Assembly: GCF_028368935.1 (NCBI RefSeq)
Contig: NZ_JAQNDK010000002.1
Coordinates: forward strand, 2,046,001-2,110,000
Origin: Sorangium aterium
GTDB taxonomy: Bacteria > Myxococcota_A > Polyangia > Polyangiales > Polyangiaceae
DNA: 64,000 nucleotides
Direction: 5' to 3'
Below the pieces are notes generated by a model, which saw only the letters and a list, made by a program, of their open reading frames with translations, ran no database searches and was not told where the DNA came from. The position numbers were made by a program, and so were the translations under genes. Below, in pieces: positions 53,034 through 61,622 of this stretch (within the stretch, counting starts at the first letter, position 1; each line of letters opens with the position of its first letter).

Positions 53034-54128
53034 TCAGCGCCGCTTCGCGCACGCCGGGCACGCGATGCGGCCCTGCGCGTTCGGCGCGCACGCCTCGCAG
53101 AGCAGGTGCATCCGATCGTCGCACGCCGCCGGCCGCGCCGTCGCCGCGGCGCACGCCTCGCACGTGAGCCTGTCCAGGCTCGAAGCGCCCGCCGGGAGCC
53201 GCAAGACGATGTCCCGCGCCTCCTTGCGCCGCCGGAGACGCATGTTCACGAGCGCCGTCGGGACCTCGGCGCTCACCAGCGCGGCGACCGAACACGTCAC
53301 CTTCGCCGCGAACCGCGCGGGCAAGGCCTCGAGCTTCGCGTTCCGCTCGGCGACGAGGTGCGCGACCTTGGCCTCGACCGCCTTCGGATCCGCGCGCCGC
53401 CGCGGCGCCCGCGCCTCGGCGATCAGGTCCGCGAAATACGACACAATACGATCGTGATCCCGCGCATGCCTGCGCTCGACCTCGCCGAGCAGCGGTTGCA
53501 CCGCAGCCCGCACCGCCCGCTCGGCGCGGAGCGCGATCCAGTCCGCCGTGCGATCGTCCGTCGAGAGGGAAACGGCGCTCGGCAGCACGAGAGCGCTCGG
53601 CCAGGCGAGATCCAGGCGCGAGCCCACCGCAGCGTCCGGCTCGCCGCCGTCATGCGCGTTCAGCACGACCCGCACGAGCCCCTCGCGCCGGTCGTCGGCC
53701 TCGACACCATAAGCGACGCTGGCAGCGACGTAGACCGCCGTGCCCGTGGAGATCTGGCCGGGCTCACAGAGCCCGTTGCGCAGCACGAAGCGGTCCGCGG
53801 CGGCCCGCACGTGGGCAGGTCGCGGCGGATCCGCGGCGAGCCGCACCGAGGTGGACACGGGCCGCCCACGCGCCCTCGCGATCAACCGCTCTAGCAGCGT
53901 CGAGCCAAGGCCGCATGCGACGTCCCCGTCCCGATCGGGGTAGAGCGCGAGGGCGCACTCCTCCGCAACCTCGATCTCGGCCGCGAGCTGCGCCGGCAGG
54001 AGCGCTACCGCCCGCGCGTCGTCCCGCTCGGCGAGCGCTCCGGCCTCCGCGAGCGCCTCGACCACGAAATCGAGCGGAGAGGGCAGCGCGCCCTCCGCGG
54101 GCGAGAGCATTCCCAGCGCCGCGGTCAC
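53034..54128 (-). CDS. Helicase-partner protein with C-terminal zinc-cluster
   Basis: 364 residues, starting at ATG 54128 with a 4-nt overlap to the helicase stop. The middle (about 210-285) is a charged helical segment (AERAVRAAVQPLLGEVERRHARDHDRIVSYFADLIAEA), like the tail that follows helicase lobe 2 in bacterial RapA/SNF2 proteins. The C-terminus has eight Cys in CxxC-type pairs (LTCEACAAA, PAACDD, LLCEACA, IACPACAKRR), a probable structural zinc cluster. It probably acts as a detached C-terminal part of the helicase. No enzyme motif seen. Confidence 0.75.
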   Translation of the reverse strand: MTAALGMLSPAEGALPSPLDFVVEALAEAGALAERDDARAVALLPAQLAAEIEVAEECALALYPDRDGDVACGLGSTLLERLIARARGRPVSTSVRLAADPPRPAHVRAAADRFVLRNGLCEPGQISTGTAVYVAASVAYGVEADDRREGLVRVVLNAHDGGEPDAAVGSRLDLAWPSALVLPSAVSLSTDDRTADWIALRAERAVRAAVQPLLGEVERRHARDHDRIVSYFADLIAEARAPRRRADPKAVEAKVAHLVAERNAKLEALPARFAAKVTCSVAALVSAEVPTALVNMRLRRRKEARDIVLRLPAGASSLDRLTCEACAAATARPAACDDRMHLLCEACAPNAQGRIACPACAKRR

Positions 54129-56518
54129 GCCTCGTAGTCCTTTCCAAAGAGCTTGGCGTCGAGGCGCTTCACCTGCTCGTAACGCCCGCGCGCCGCGGCG
54201 AGCTCCTCGGCGATGGCGTCGAAGCCGCTCGCGATCTCCTCCTCCGAGCGCGACGTCGCGTAGAGGGAGACAATCCGCTCCTCCAGGTCGCGCTCGTCCG
54301 CCATGTTGCCAAGGACCATATCCATCTCGCCCACGACCAGCTCGAACAGGTGCAGGCGGCGGTCGAGCAGATCGAGGACACGCTCCTCGGCGGTGCCGCG
54401 CGCGCAGAGGTTGTAGACGCGCACCTCCTCTCGCTGGCCCATCCGGTGCAATCGCCCGATCCGCTGCTCGATGAGCATGGGGTTGTAGGGAAGATCGAAG
54501 TTCACGAGGACATGGCAGTGATGGAGGTTATGCCCCTCGCCGCCGGCGTCGGTGGACACGAGCACACGCGCGCGGCCGTCGCGGAACGCCGAGAGCGCCG
54601 CGCGCTTGTCCGCCGCGGAGAGACCGCCGTGGAACGCCACGGGCTCGATGCCTGCACCGCGGAGCGCGGCCTCGATGTACGAGAGAGAGTCGCGAAACCG
54701 GGTGAAGACGAGGATCTGCTCGTGGTGAGCGCGCGCGAGATCGACGAGCGCAACGCCCTTCCGGGACGCGCGGACCGAGGCGGCGAGCTCCGCGATGGCG
54801 GCGAGCGCGGCGCGCAGCGCGGGGGCGCGCCGCTCGCTCGCGCTCATGCGCTCTAGGCTGCCGCGCACCGCGGCGGGGCTCGAGCCGGCGCCGAGCAGGA
54901 GCGTCGAGGCCAGCATCCGGGAGCCGGCGTCGGCCCCGTGCGCGCGCACGAGGGCGAGGACGCGTTCGTAGAGCTCTTGCTCCTCCGGGAGCGGCTCGAC
55001 CATCGCCGTGCTCACGTAACGGGGCGGCAGCGCGAGGCCGCTGTCGGCGCGGGTGTTGCGCACCATCACCTCGGCGAGCAGGGAGCGCAGCCGCTCCCGG
55101 TTCTTCGGCGACAGCGGGTCCTTCGGGTCGACGAACTGCGCGCGGAAGGCCCCCGTGGTCGCGAACTGCCCGGGCTTGAGCAGCGTCACGAGGTTGTAGA
55201 GCTCCTCGAGATCGGTCTCGATCGGCGTCGCCGTGAGCATCAGGAGGAACCGGCTTTGCAGGCCGTCGACCAGCTTGAAGCCGGCGGTCGTGCGGTTCTT
55301 GACGTGATGGGCCTCGTCGACGATCACGAGGTCCCACGAGGCGGCCTGGACGAGCGGCGCGTGCTTCGCGCTCCTCGCGAGGGCGAGCGACGCGACGATC
55401 ACGCCCTCATCGCGCCAGAAGGCCTCGGGATCCGCCGTGCGCGCGGCGTCGTCGGTCGTGCGCGCGGCGATCCCGGCCTTCTCCGCGAGCTCTCCCGTCC
55501 ACTGGCCGACGAGCGCAGGGGGGACGAGGACGAGCGCCCGCCGGACCATCCCGCGGAGCTGGTACTCGCGCAGGATCGTCAGCGCCTCGACCGTCTTGCC
55601 GAGCCCGACCTCGTCGGCGAGCAGCGCGCGCCCACGGAACACGCGGAGGACGCGGCGCGCGGTCTCGATCTGGTAGCGGTGCGGCTCGACCCCGGTGAGC
55701 GCGGCGAGCGCGAGCAGCTCCTCGAACTGCTCGGCCGAGGCGAGCAGGTGCGCGCGCAGCGCGTGGCTCACCGCCGCAAGCGAGGACGGCGGGCCCGCGA
55801 GCCGTTGGAGCAGCTCGGATCGGTCGAGGCCCGATATCAGGAGCGGCGCCGGCTTTCTGGGCGGCGGCGCCGGCAGAGGAGCCGGCTCGGGCGAGAGCGC
55901 CGGCTCCACCACGCCGGAGGGAGCGGGCGGCCGGGAGGCGGCGGGCGGCCGGGAGGCGGCGGGCGGCCGGGAGGCGGCGGGCGCAGCGCGCAGGCCGGCG
56001 GCGCGGGCGCGCGCGGGGCGCTCCGGGGTCGGGGTGGTGGGGGGACTTCGTGGCGGCGCAGCGGGCGCTTCGGTCCGTCGAGCCCGCGCGGGTGAGCGGG
56101 CCTGAGCGCGGGTGACAGGGCGCTCCGGGGGCGGCGGCCGCTCCGCGCGATGAGCCAGGAGGAGCCGCTGGACGTCGTGACGAAAGACGAGCTGCCCCAG
56201 CCGGCGCGGGATACCGATGTTGCGGTCGATGCAGAACGTGCTCGCGTTGTAGGCAAGGAACGCCGGATCCGCGCTCGTCGATTCGCGTATCCGCTCGATG
56301 AGCGCGCTGCCCGCGAGCGCCCGTGGAAGGCCGTGCGCGAGGAGAAGGTCATGCGCCTCGTCGAGCGTCAGCGGCTCCTGGTGCGACCGGCCCGAGAGCG
56401 CGAACGCCAAGGTGAAGAGATCAGCGCCGGAGAGCAGCCGATTGGCCGCCTCCGTGGCGAGCAGCCAGTTCACGTCGCTTGCGGAGATCGACGTGATGGG
56501 CGTCGTCGAGACCTGCAT
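54125..56518 (-). CDS. SNF2/RapA-like DEAD-box-type helicase
   Basis: 797 residues. An N-terminal domain (about 1-120) and a Pro/Arg linker with an 18-bp in-frame repeat (AASRPP units, about 180-200) precede the motor: LLADEVGLGKTVEAL (Walker A Lys308), VIVDEAHHVKN (DEAH), MLTATPIET (motif III), LVFTRFRDSL, LVSTDAGGEGHNLHHC and IEQRIGRLHRMGQ (motifs V and VI). All ATPase motifs are intact. The Q-x-R-x-G-R-x-x-R-x-G-Q motif is typical of SNF2 remodellers and RapA. It probably works on nucleoprotein or stalled polymerase together with the overlapping zinc-cluster partner. No methylase or nuclease is nearby. Confidence 0.9.
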   Translation of the reverse strand: MQVSTTPITSISASDVNWLLATEAANRLLSGADLFTLAFALSGRSHQEPLTLDEAHDLLLAHGLPRALAGSALIERIRESTSADPAFLAYNASTFCIDRNIGIPRRLGQLVFRHDVQRLLLAHRAERPPPPERPVTRAQARSPARARRTEAPAAPPRSPPTTPTPERPARARAAGLRAAPAASRPPAASRPPAASRPPAPSGVVEPALSPEPAPLPAPPPRKPAPLLISGLDRSELLQRLAGPPSSLAAVSHALRAHLLASAEQFEELLALAALTGVEPHRYQIETARRVLRVFRGRALLADEVGLGKTVEALTILREYQLRGMVRRALVLVPPALVGQWTGELAEKAGIAARTTDDAARTADPEAFWRDEGVIVASLALARSAKHAPLVQAASWDLVIVDEAHHVKNRTTAGFKLVDGLQSRFLLMLTATPIETDLEELYNLVTLLKPGQFATTGAFRAQFVDPKDPLSPKNRERLRSLLAEVMVRNTRADSGLALPPRYVSTAMVEPLPEEQELYERVLALVRAHGADAGSRMLASTLLLGAGSSPAAVRGSLERMSASERRAPALRAALAAIAELAASVRASRKGVALVDLARAHHEQILVFTRFRDSLSYIEAALRGAGIEPVAFHGGLSAADKRAALSAFRDGRARVLVSTDAGGEGHNLHHCHVLVNFDLPYNPMLIEQRIGRLHRMGQREEVRVYNLCARGTAEERVLDLLDRRLHLFELVVGEMDMVLGNMADERDLEERIVSLYATSRSEEEIASGFDAIAEELAAARGRYEQVKRLDAKLFGKDYEA

Positions 56519-56581
56519 GACTCGGCCGCGTGTATCCCTCCAGCTCCAGGATGTCGAGGTGCCATGGGCGCGAGAACGGCG

Positions 56582-56600
56582 AAAATAAGACGATTATTTT
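56582..56600. promoter_or_regulatory. AT-rich dyad before the helicase gene
   Basis: AAAATAA (56582-56588) and TTATTTT (56594-56600) form a 7-bp dyad with a 5-nt centre, about 65-80 bp upstream of the helicase start on the minus strand. It is one of few AT-rich spots in the window; promoter or operator is plausible. The remaining gap to 56822 shows nothing else. Confidence 0.4.
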
Positions 56601-56822
56601 TGGAAATTCGACGCCCCTGATCGGAATGCGTCGTTCTCGCCGGTCAGGTCGGGCACCCTGCACCCGGCCTGCCCCCGTCCGGTGGCCGCGACCGGCGCTC
56701 CATGGGCTCAGGGGTATCGCCGCGGAGGTGGGGCACCCGACGAAGCTGCGGACCGGACCCCGCGTGTTCTGCGATCACTCGACCGCACGCCCGAAAGCCT
56801 GAAACCGCTTCCGTACGAGCGC

Positions 56823-58004
56823 TTAGATCTTCCGGCGAAGCCAGCGCGTGAAGGGGTCGAGGAAGGTCCGTTTCCAGTGGACGTTGAAGTACACGTCCGC
56901 TTCACCGAGCTCGGGGTTATGATCGATGGTGACGGACGCGGCACGATCGAAGAGGCCGGCGCTGTCGAACATGGCGGGGCCGAAGCCGGTGCCCTCGACG
57001 TAGATGAGCACGTCGCCGCGGAAGGCGGAGAGGTTCGAATAATGGCTCGCGTCGCGCCCCGAGAGCCCGCACGCGAGATCGCGGATGGCGGCGAGGGAGC
57101 CGTAATTGTCGAAGAGGGGACCTACGAGCTCGAGCCGGGACTGGTCGCTATACACGAGGCTCTGGGTCTCGAAATCGGCGACGGTGCGCACGAACGAGGG
57201 CGTCGGGGCGAGCGCGCCCGGAGGGGGCGGGGCGCCGAAGACGAGCAGCATGGCGAGCTGGTTGGTGGTGCCTGGCGGGAAGATGGGCAGGGGGAACTCG
57301 CCCTGGGGATCGGCGGCGGCGCCGCGCAGCGCGAGCCCGAGGACGGCGAGGCTGGGATCGTAGGTCGAGCCCGCGGCGAGCGCCCCCTCGAGGTTGCTGC
57401 AGATCGCGTCGTTGTGCGCGGCGATCGCCGGATCCTCGGTGTAGAAGGTGCCCTCGTAGAGAAACACGCCCGAGAAGGCGCCGGGTGCGCGGTTGACGGT
57501 GGCCATGGCCGTGTTGGCGCCCGCGGAGAATCCTCCGATGACGGGCCGCGCGCCGGGATGCTGCGAGCGCACGAGGGAGAGCGCGAAGAGCGCGTCGCCC
57601 GAGAGCGTGTCGAAGCTCCAGTCGGCCATCACGCTGCAATCGGCGGCGCCGGACTCGCACGCGCCGGGCGGGAGCTCGGTCCTCCGCTGGTCGACGAGCC
57701 AGACGTCGTGGCCGGCCATGGCGAGCTCGCCGGCCGCGGATTTCGCGTACCTCCCGGTCTCGCTGATCTCGTAGAACTCGCCCGGAAGCGAGAAGGGGCT
57801 CAAGAGGATCACGGGCTCGCTGCAGCCGCGGCCGGCCCCGCGCTTGCTCACGTGGATGATCGAGAATCGATCGAGGGGGCTGTCCCCGGCCTCCACTTCG
57901 TAGACCACCCTCTCGAGCGATGGATGCGGTCGCGTGACCTCGACCGAGGCGATGTCGTACGCGCCGAAGGCGCTGCCCGCGAGAAATCCAAACCATCCCA
58001 GCAT
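56823..58004 (-). CDS. Alpha/beta hydrolase, probably secreted
   Basis: 393 residues from ATG 58004, which has GGAGGGAA at 6 nt; a GTG at 58049 lies farther up without such a site. N-terminus LGWFGFLAGSAFGAYDIA may be a signal or anchor. Fold marks: VILLSPFSLPGEFYEI, HDVWLVDQRR, GGFSAGANTA with nucleophile Ser160, LIYVEGTGFG and NVHWKRTF (late His). The overall form is that of a lipase/esterase-like enzyme; substrate unknown. It is the most distal of the minus-strand run behind two sigma factors. Confidence 0.78.
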   Translation of the reverse strand: MLGWFGFLAGSAFGAYDIASVEVTRPHPSLERVVYEVEAGDSPLDRFSIIHVSKRGAGRGCSEPVILLSPFSLPGEFYEISETGRYAKSAAGELAMAGHDVWLVDQRRTELPPGACESGAADCSVMADWSFDTLSGDALFALSLVRSQHPGARPVIGGFSAGANTAMATVNRAPGAFSGVFLYEGTFYTEDPAIAAHNDAICSNLEGALAAGSTYDPSLAVLGLALRGAAADPQGEFPLPIFPPGTTNQLAMLLVFGAPPPPGALAPTPSFVRTVADFETQSLVYSDQSRLELVGPLFDNYGSLAAIRDLACGLSGRDASHYSNLSAFRGDVLIYVEGTGFGPAMFDSAGLFDRAASVTIDHNPELGEADVYFNVHWKRTFLDPFTRWLRRKI

Positions 58005-58028
58005 AGGCGCTTCCCTCCATGGGAACGG

Positions 58029-58083
58029 GGTGAACACCACGATGTTCACCGTGGTGCTTCGAGCGGCGCTCGCTGCTCGAAGC
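58029..58083 (-). promoter_or_regulatory. Interleaved dyads and a 9-bp hairpin in the hydrolase leader
   Basis: GGTGAAC/GTTCACC (58029-58035, 58044-58050) interlocks with CACCACG/CGTGGTG (58035-58041, 58050-58056), and GCTTCGAGC (58056-58064) pairs with GCTCGAAGC (58075-58083). They cover 25-80 nt before the start. The first two cannot both form in one RNA, a pattern that allows switching, or they are operator half-sites. Confidence 0.45.
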
Positions 58084-58205
58084 GTCCATCTTCTGCTCGC
58101 GCGCGCCCGGACGCTTGGTTGAAATGGACGAAAGCGTGCGGCGTCGCTGGGTGGTGATGCTGGCGGGGTGTGGTGCCGTGTGTGCTGTTCGCCAGTCGTC
58201 GGGCG

Positions 58206-58805
58206 CTACCGTTCAAGGAGACCCCGCAGCCTCCTTCGCGCTCGACCGAGCTGCTGCACCGCCATCGAGGCCGGCATACGGAGCCTGCGCGCGATGTCGC
58301 GGGTGCCATGGCCGACCGCGGCGAGCGCGAGCTCCTTGCGGTCGCGCCGCGGCAGCCTGGATAACGCGAGGCGCACGGCGAGGAGGCGCTCCCGCGCGTC
58401 GACGAGGAGCTCGTCGTCCCGCGGCGGCTCTGGCCAAACGCTCCACGGGTCGGCCACGGGAACCTCCTGGCGCACCCAGGCGCGCTCGCGGTAATGGCTC
58501 GCTTTGCGCCAGGCAATGCCCTGCAGCCAGCCGCGGAGCGCTCGTGTCGGGTGGACCGATGGGCCCGGACGGTACCTGCCTGCCTCGACAGCCATCCAGG
58601 CGGCCATGAGCACGGCCTGAACCAGGTCGTCACGGTCGCGGCGCGGCACGCCGCTGCCCGTGACGAGAGCGGCGAGCCAGCGACGTTCGGCGACGATGCG
58701 CTCGACGGGGAGGCGGACGGCGGGGTTCTTCGCGAACGAGGGGAGGCGGCGTCCAGGCGCGCTGCGCTTGTGGACACCGGAGCTCGTGCGGCGTCGGGTC
58801 TGCAT
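58206..58805 (-). CDS. ECF-type RNA polymerase sigma factor
   Basis: 199 residues from ATG 58805; a GTG at 58826 is possible. Region 2 pattern: RDDLVQAVLMAAWMAVEAGRYRPG, then ALRGWLQGIAWRKASHYRER. Region 4: LALSRLPRRDRKELALAAVGHGTRDIARRLRMPASMAVQQLGRARRRLRGLL, a helix-turn-helix for the -35 element. The region 2 wording departs from housekeeping sigma70, as usual for ECF sigmas. No anti-sigma gene is adjacent unless the hydrolase or the tailed sigma plays that part. Confidence 0.85.
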   Translation of the reverse strand: MQTRRRTSSGVHKRSAPGRRLPSFAKNPAVRLPVERIVAERRWLAALVTGSGVPRRDRDDLVQAVLMAAWMAVEAGRYRPGPSVHPTRALRGWLQGIAWRKASHYRERAWVRQEVPVADPWSVWPEPPRDDELLVDARERLLAVRLALSRLPRRDRKELALAAVGHGTRDIARRLRMPASMAVQQLGRARRRLRGLLER

Positions 58806-59027
58806 ACCAAGATCTCGGCAAGACACGTCGAGGAGCTACCGAGGCCATCGCGCGCCCGCGCGGCCGTCGCATCGGTTGGGCCGCAGGCCGACATCGCCGC
58901 TGCCGGTCGACTCAGCCCGTGTGGGCGCCATTGGGTACCGATGCTCGTGATGATGCGAGCCGATGTGGAGCGGCCCTCTTTGCGCCGATTTATCGGTTCA
59001 TCGATTCGCGGATTCACCGAACGCGTG

Positions 59028-60200
59028 TCACGGGCGCGGGGGAAGCGACGGCCACGTCACGGGCAGGTGCAGGTGCGACGTGCGAGAGGTCGTGATGGCG
59101 CCCGCCAGCAGCGCGCGCGCCAGCGCGTCGTCCCCGATGGCGCGCGCGGCGGCCGCCATCCTTTGGTGCTCCTGCTCATCGCCCTGCGCGCCGGGCCAGC
59201 GCCGCGGCGACCGGGAGGTGTCCCGAGGGCGAGCTGGCGCGGTGTCGCCCCCGTTCGAGGCCGCTGTTTCTCCTGGCGAAGGCGTCTTATCGTCGGCAGG
59301 TGAATACGAGATCTCGCTGGCTTCCGCTGTCGGGTCCACCGTTGAAGACGCGTGAGCTCCCGCGGCGAAGGTGGCGCTCTGCGTCGCAGCGCCGCCGGAG
59401 TGGAGACCGCCGTGCCCGACGCCGTGCCCGGCCACGAAGAGCCCTGATGTCAGGAGAACGCTCCAGGCGCTCGCAGCGAGCGATGCGTAGGCGTGAGCGA
59501 CCGCTCGCGCCCGCGGTGTCCTCGCGCCGGACATCGCGCCGCGGAGCGCGCGCCGCGCGCGGCGGAGCAGGAGCCGCCACGGCGCGGCGCGGCTGGCACG
59601 CTCCTCCGAGCCACCGGCCGGGTGGATCGCCAGCAGGACGGCGAGGCGGCGGTGATGTCGCGCCTGCCAGCGGCGCGCCGCCGCGATGAGGTCCTCGCGC
59701 CCGTGGCGAACACGGCTCTTCGCGGTCGTGGTGGGTATCGAGAGCAGCGCCGCGACATGGCCGATTCCGGCTTCGTCGAGCTCGTGGGCTATCACGGCCT
59801 GGCGGCGCTCGGGCGGCAGATCGAGGAGCAGCGTCGAAAGGATTTGCCGCCGCTCGGCCTCCATCCGGCGCTCCTCGGAGCTCGGCGCCTCGTCGGCGAT
59901 CTCCGGCGGCTCGTCCGGCCACGGCTGCTCGTGCCGCCGGCTGGCGCGGCGCCGGTAGTTGGAGGCGTGGTTGTGGACGATGGCCTTCAGCCAGGCGCGC
60001 AGCTCGCCCCGGGCCGGATCGAAGGTGGGCAGCGCCCGCGAGATGCTGTGCAGCACCTCCTGAAGCACATCCTCCCTGTCGGCCACCGGGATCCGCTCCG
60101 ACACCACGCGACCCTTCAAGTAGCCGAGGTGCTCGCGGAGGAGGGCGTCCCAGGTGGGCGGCGTCGCTCCGGGCGCAGCGGGCGGGTCCTTTGTCTCCAT
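59028..60200 (-). CDS. ECF sigma factor fused to a transmembrane and extracytoplasmic tail
   Basis: 390 residues. Region 2 about 15-85 (DREDVLQEVLHSISRALPTFDPARGELRAWLKAIVHNHASNYRRR), region 4 about 115-175 (LPPERRQAVIAHELDEAGIGHVAALLSIPTTTAKSRVRHGRE). Beyond it come a basic stretch, one membrane helix at about 237-259 (ASLAASAWSVLLTSGLFVAG) and a 130-residue Gly/Ser/His/Asp-rich tail outside the membrane. This layout implies a membrane-held sigma whose tail senses the envelope and whose release might need proteolysis (inference). A few ECF groups have such tails. It lies divergently from the TPR gene. Confidence 0.88.
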   Translation of the reverse strand: METKDPPAAPGATPPTWDALLREHLGYLKGRVVSERIPVADREDVLQEVLHSISRALPTFDPARGELRAWLKAIVHNHASNYRRRASRRHEQPWPDEPPEIADEAPSSEERRMEAERRQILSTLLLDLPPERRQAVIAHELDEAGIGHVAALLSIPTTTAKSRVRHGREDLIAAARRWQARHHRRLAVLLAIHPAGGSEERASRAAPWRLLLRRARRALRGAMSGARTPRARAVAHAYASLAASAWSVLLTSGLFVAGHGVGHGGLHSGGAATQSATFAAGAHASSTVDPTAEASEISYSPADDKTPSPGETAASNGGDTAPARPRDTSRSPRRWPGAQGDEQEHQRMAAAARAIGDDALARALLAGAITTSRTSHLHLPVTWPSLPPRP

Positions 60201-60211
60201 GCCCGATCCAT

Positions 60212-60224
60212 TAACCGCCGGTTA
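60212..60224. promoter_or_regulatory. 13-bp palindrome just upstream of the tailed sigma gene
   Basis: TAACCG-C-CGGTTA, 12 bp upstream of the ATG at 60200. A perfect palindrome with odd centre; possible operator or promoter part for autoregulation. Confidence 0.4.
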
Positions 60225-60391
60225 CCCGGTGGCGCCCGAAATCGTTCGTGCGGGCTTCATCTGCCCGCGGAGCCTCCTGGGTGAGCCTTGCTCGCGGGTG
60301 AGCCTCGCTCTCCCGCGAGCTTTCCCGGCCGCTGAACCGATGGGGAAGGCGCGAGCAGGTGGCCGTGCCGTCGCTGCATTACGTGGATGCC

Positions 60392-60415
60392 TTCTGATTT
60401 GCCATCAGAATTTTT
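60392..60415 (+). terminator. AT-rich hairpin followed by T5
   Basis: TTCTGAT (60392-60398), loop TTGCC, ATCAGAA (60404-60410), then TTTTT (60411-60415). The stem is weak in GC. It lies in the divergent promoter region where no plus-strand gene precedes it; a protein site is also possible. Confidence 0.35.
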
Positions 60416-60440
60416 CAACGTTCAGCGCCGGAGGCCGCGC

Positions 60441-60469
60441 TTGTGAGCGAACGGCCGGCTGACTAGCGT
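60441..60469 (+). promoter_or_regulatory. Promoter for the TPR gene, possibly leaderless
   Basis: TTGTGA (60441-60446), spacer 17, TAGCGT (60464-60469). Transcription would begin about 2 nt before ATG 60478. No purine-rich ribosome site is present in GTCGGCGCCCATG. Confidence 0.45.
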
Positions 60470-60477
60470 CGGCGCCC

Positions 60478-61587
60478 ATGCGCGGGACCAGGTGCTGGGG
60501 CGTTGCGCTCTTGTTGTGCGTTTCAGGCTGGGGCCGCGGCGCAATCGCCGACGTGCCGCGGTCGCCCGGGACGGGTGCGGAGGGCGCTCCGTCGGCGGCT
60601 GCGCCCTCGGGGGTCTCGCCCTCTGCGGCTTCTCCGCCGGCCGTGTCGCCTTCTGCGACATCCTCCGCGTCCCTTGCGGAGACGCTTCGCCGTGCGGAGC
60701 AGGCGCGGCGCGCCGGGCGATGGGACGACGCGGCGGCGGCCTATCGGACGGCGTGGGAGTCGACCGGCGACCCGCGCTGGGCCGGGGAGCTGGGGCTCCT
60801 GGAGCTCTCGCTGCGCCGGTACCGGGACGCCGCGGAGCACCTGCGCCGGGCGCTCGAAGGGGGGGACGCGCTCGCGTCCGGCGCGAGGGCGCGGCTCCGG
60901 GGAGCGCTCCAGCAGGCGGCGCAGGAGGTCGTCGAGGTCGCGATCGTGGTCGGCAAGCCCGAGGCCGAGCTGTTCATGGATGGCCGGCGCGTGGGCCAGG
61001 GGTTCGTCACGTACGTCGTCTATGTCGAGCCCGGAAGCCACGAGGCGCGGGCGACGCTGCAAGGCCACGAGGACGGCGTGGGTCGCTTCGATGCGCAGCG
61101 CGGGGACAAGCTGCCGCTCGGCCTGGCCCTCAAGGAGAAGCCGCCGGCGCCGCGGCCGGCGCAGCCGGCGGTCGCGCCCCGCGCCGCGGCGGCCGGGGAG
61201 ACGGCGATCGGGCCGGCGATCCGGCTCGGGGGGCTCGCGCTCGCGTCGGCGGGCGTCCTGGTCGGCGCGGGGTTCGCGATCGGGTGGACGGTCAAGGATG
61301 GCGAGGCCGAGTCGCTGCGCGAGGACCTGCTCGCCACGGGCGGGGAGCGTGCGTGTCACGAGCTGGCTTCGGTCAACGATGCGCGGTGCCCCGAGCTAGA
61401 GGACGCGATCCGTTCCCGCGACGCCCTGGGCCTGGTCGCGCTGGTGAGCGTCGTGGCGAGCGGCGTGGTCGGCGCGGCGGCGCTCTCGTCGTTCTGGTGG
61501 GCGCCCGCGCCGGAGCGCGGGGGCGTCCGGGTGGTCCCGCAAGCGACGGCGCGCGGCGGCGGTGTCCGGATCGAGGGCGCATGGTGA
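60478..61587 (+). CDS. Exported TPR protein with PEGA-like segment
   Basis: 369 residues. Signal-type N-terminus (CWGVALLLCVSGWGRGAIA), Ser/Pro/Ala linker (25-65), then tetratricopeptide-like helices (LRRAEQARRAGRWDDAAAAYRTAWESTG; ELGLLELSLRRYRDAAEHLRRALEGG), then a PEGA-like beta unit (AELFMDGRRVGQGFVTYVVYVEPGSHEARATLQGHE). Two hydrophobic segments near 250-275 and 315-345 may anchor it. Such TPR/PEGA proteins are frequent in myxobacteria; role unknown. It starts a row of three genes with the two Cys-rich lipoproteins. Confidence 0.75.
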   Translation: MRGTRCWGVALLLCVSGWGRGAIADVPRSPGTGAEGAPSAAAPSGVSPSAASPPAVSPSATSSASLAETLRRAEQARRAGRWDDAAAAYRTAWESTGDPRWAGELGLLELSLRRYRDAAEHLRRALEGGDALASGARARLRGALQQAAQEVVEVAIVVGKPEAELFMDGRRVGQGFVTYVVYVEPGSHEARATLQGHEDGVGRFDAQRGDKLPLGLALKEKPPAPRPAQPAVAPRAAAAGETAIGPAIRLGGLALASAGVLVGAGFAIGWTVKDGEAESLREDLLATGGERACHELASVNDARCPELEDAIRSRDALGLVALVSVVASGVVGAAALSSFWWAPAPERGGVRVVPQATARGGGVRIEGAW

Positions 61588-61622
61588 GGTCGAGGCGCGG
61601 AGGGCGCGGAGGAGGAGCGGCG

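Noticed and set aside
53034-56518. DISARM or another named phage-defence locus
   Set aside because: A SNF2 helicase alone is not sufficient; no methylase, phospholipase-D or DUF1998 partner is present in the neighbourhood.
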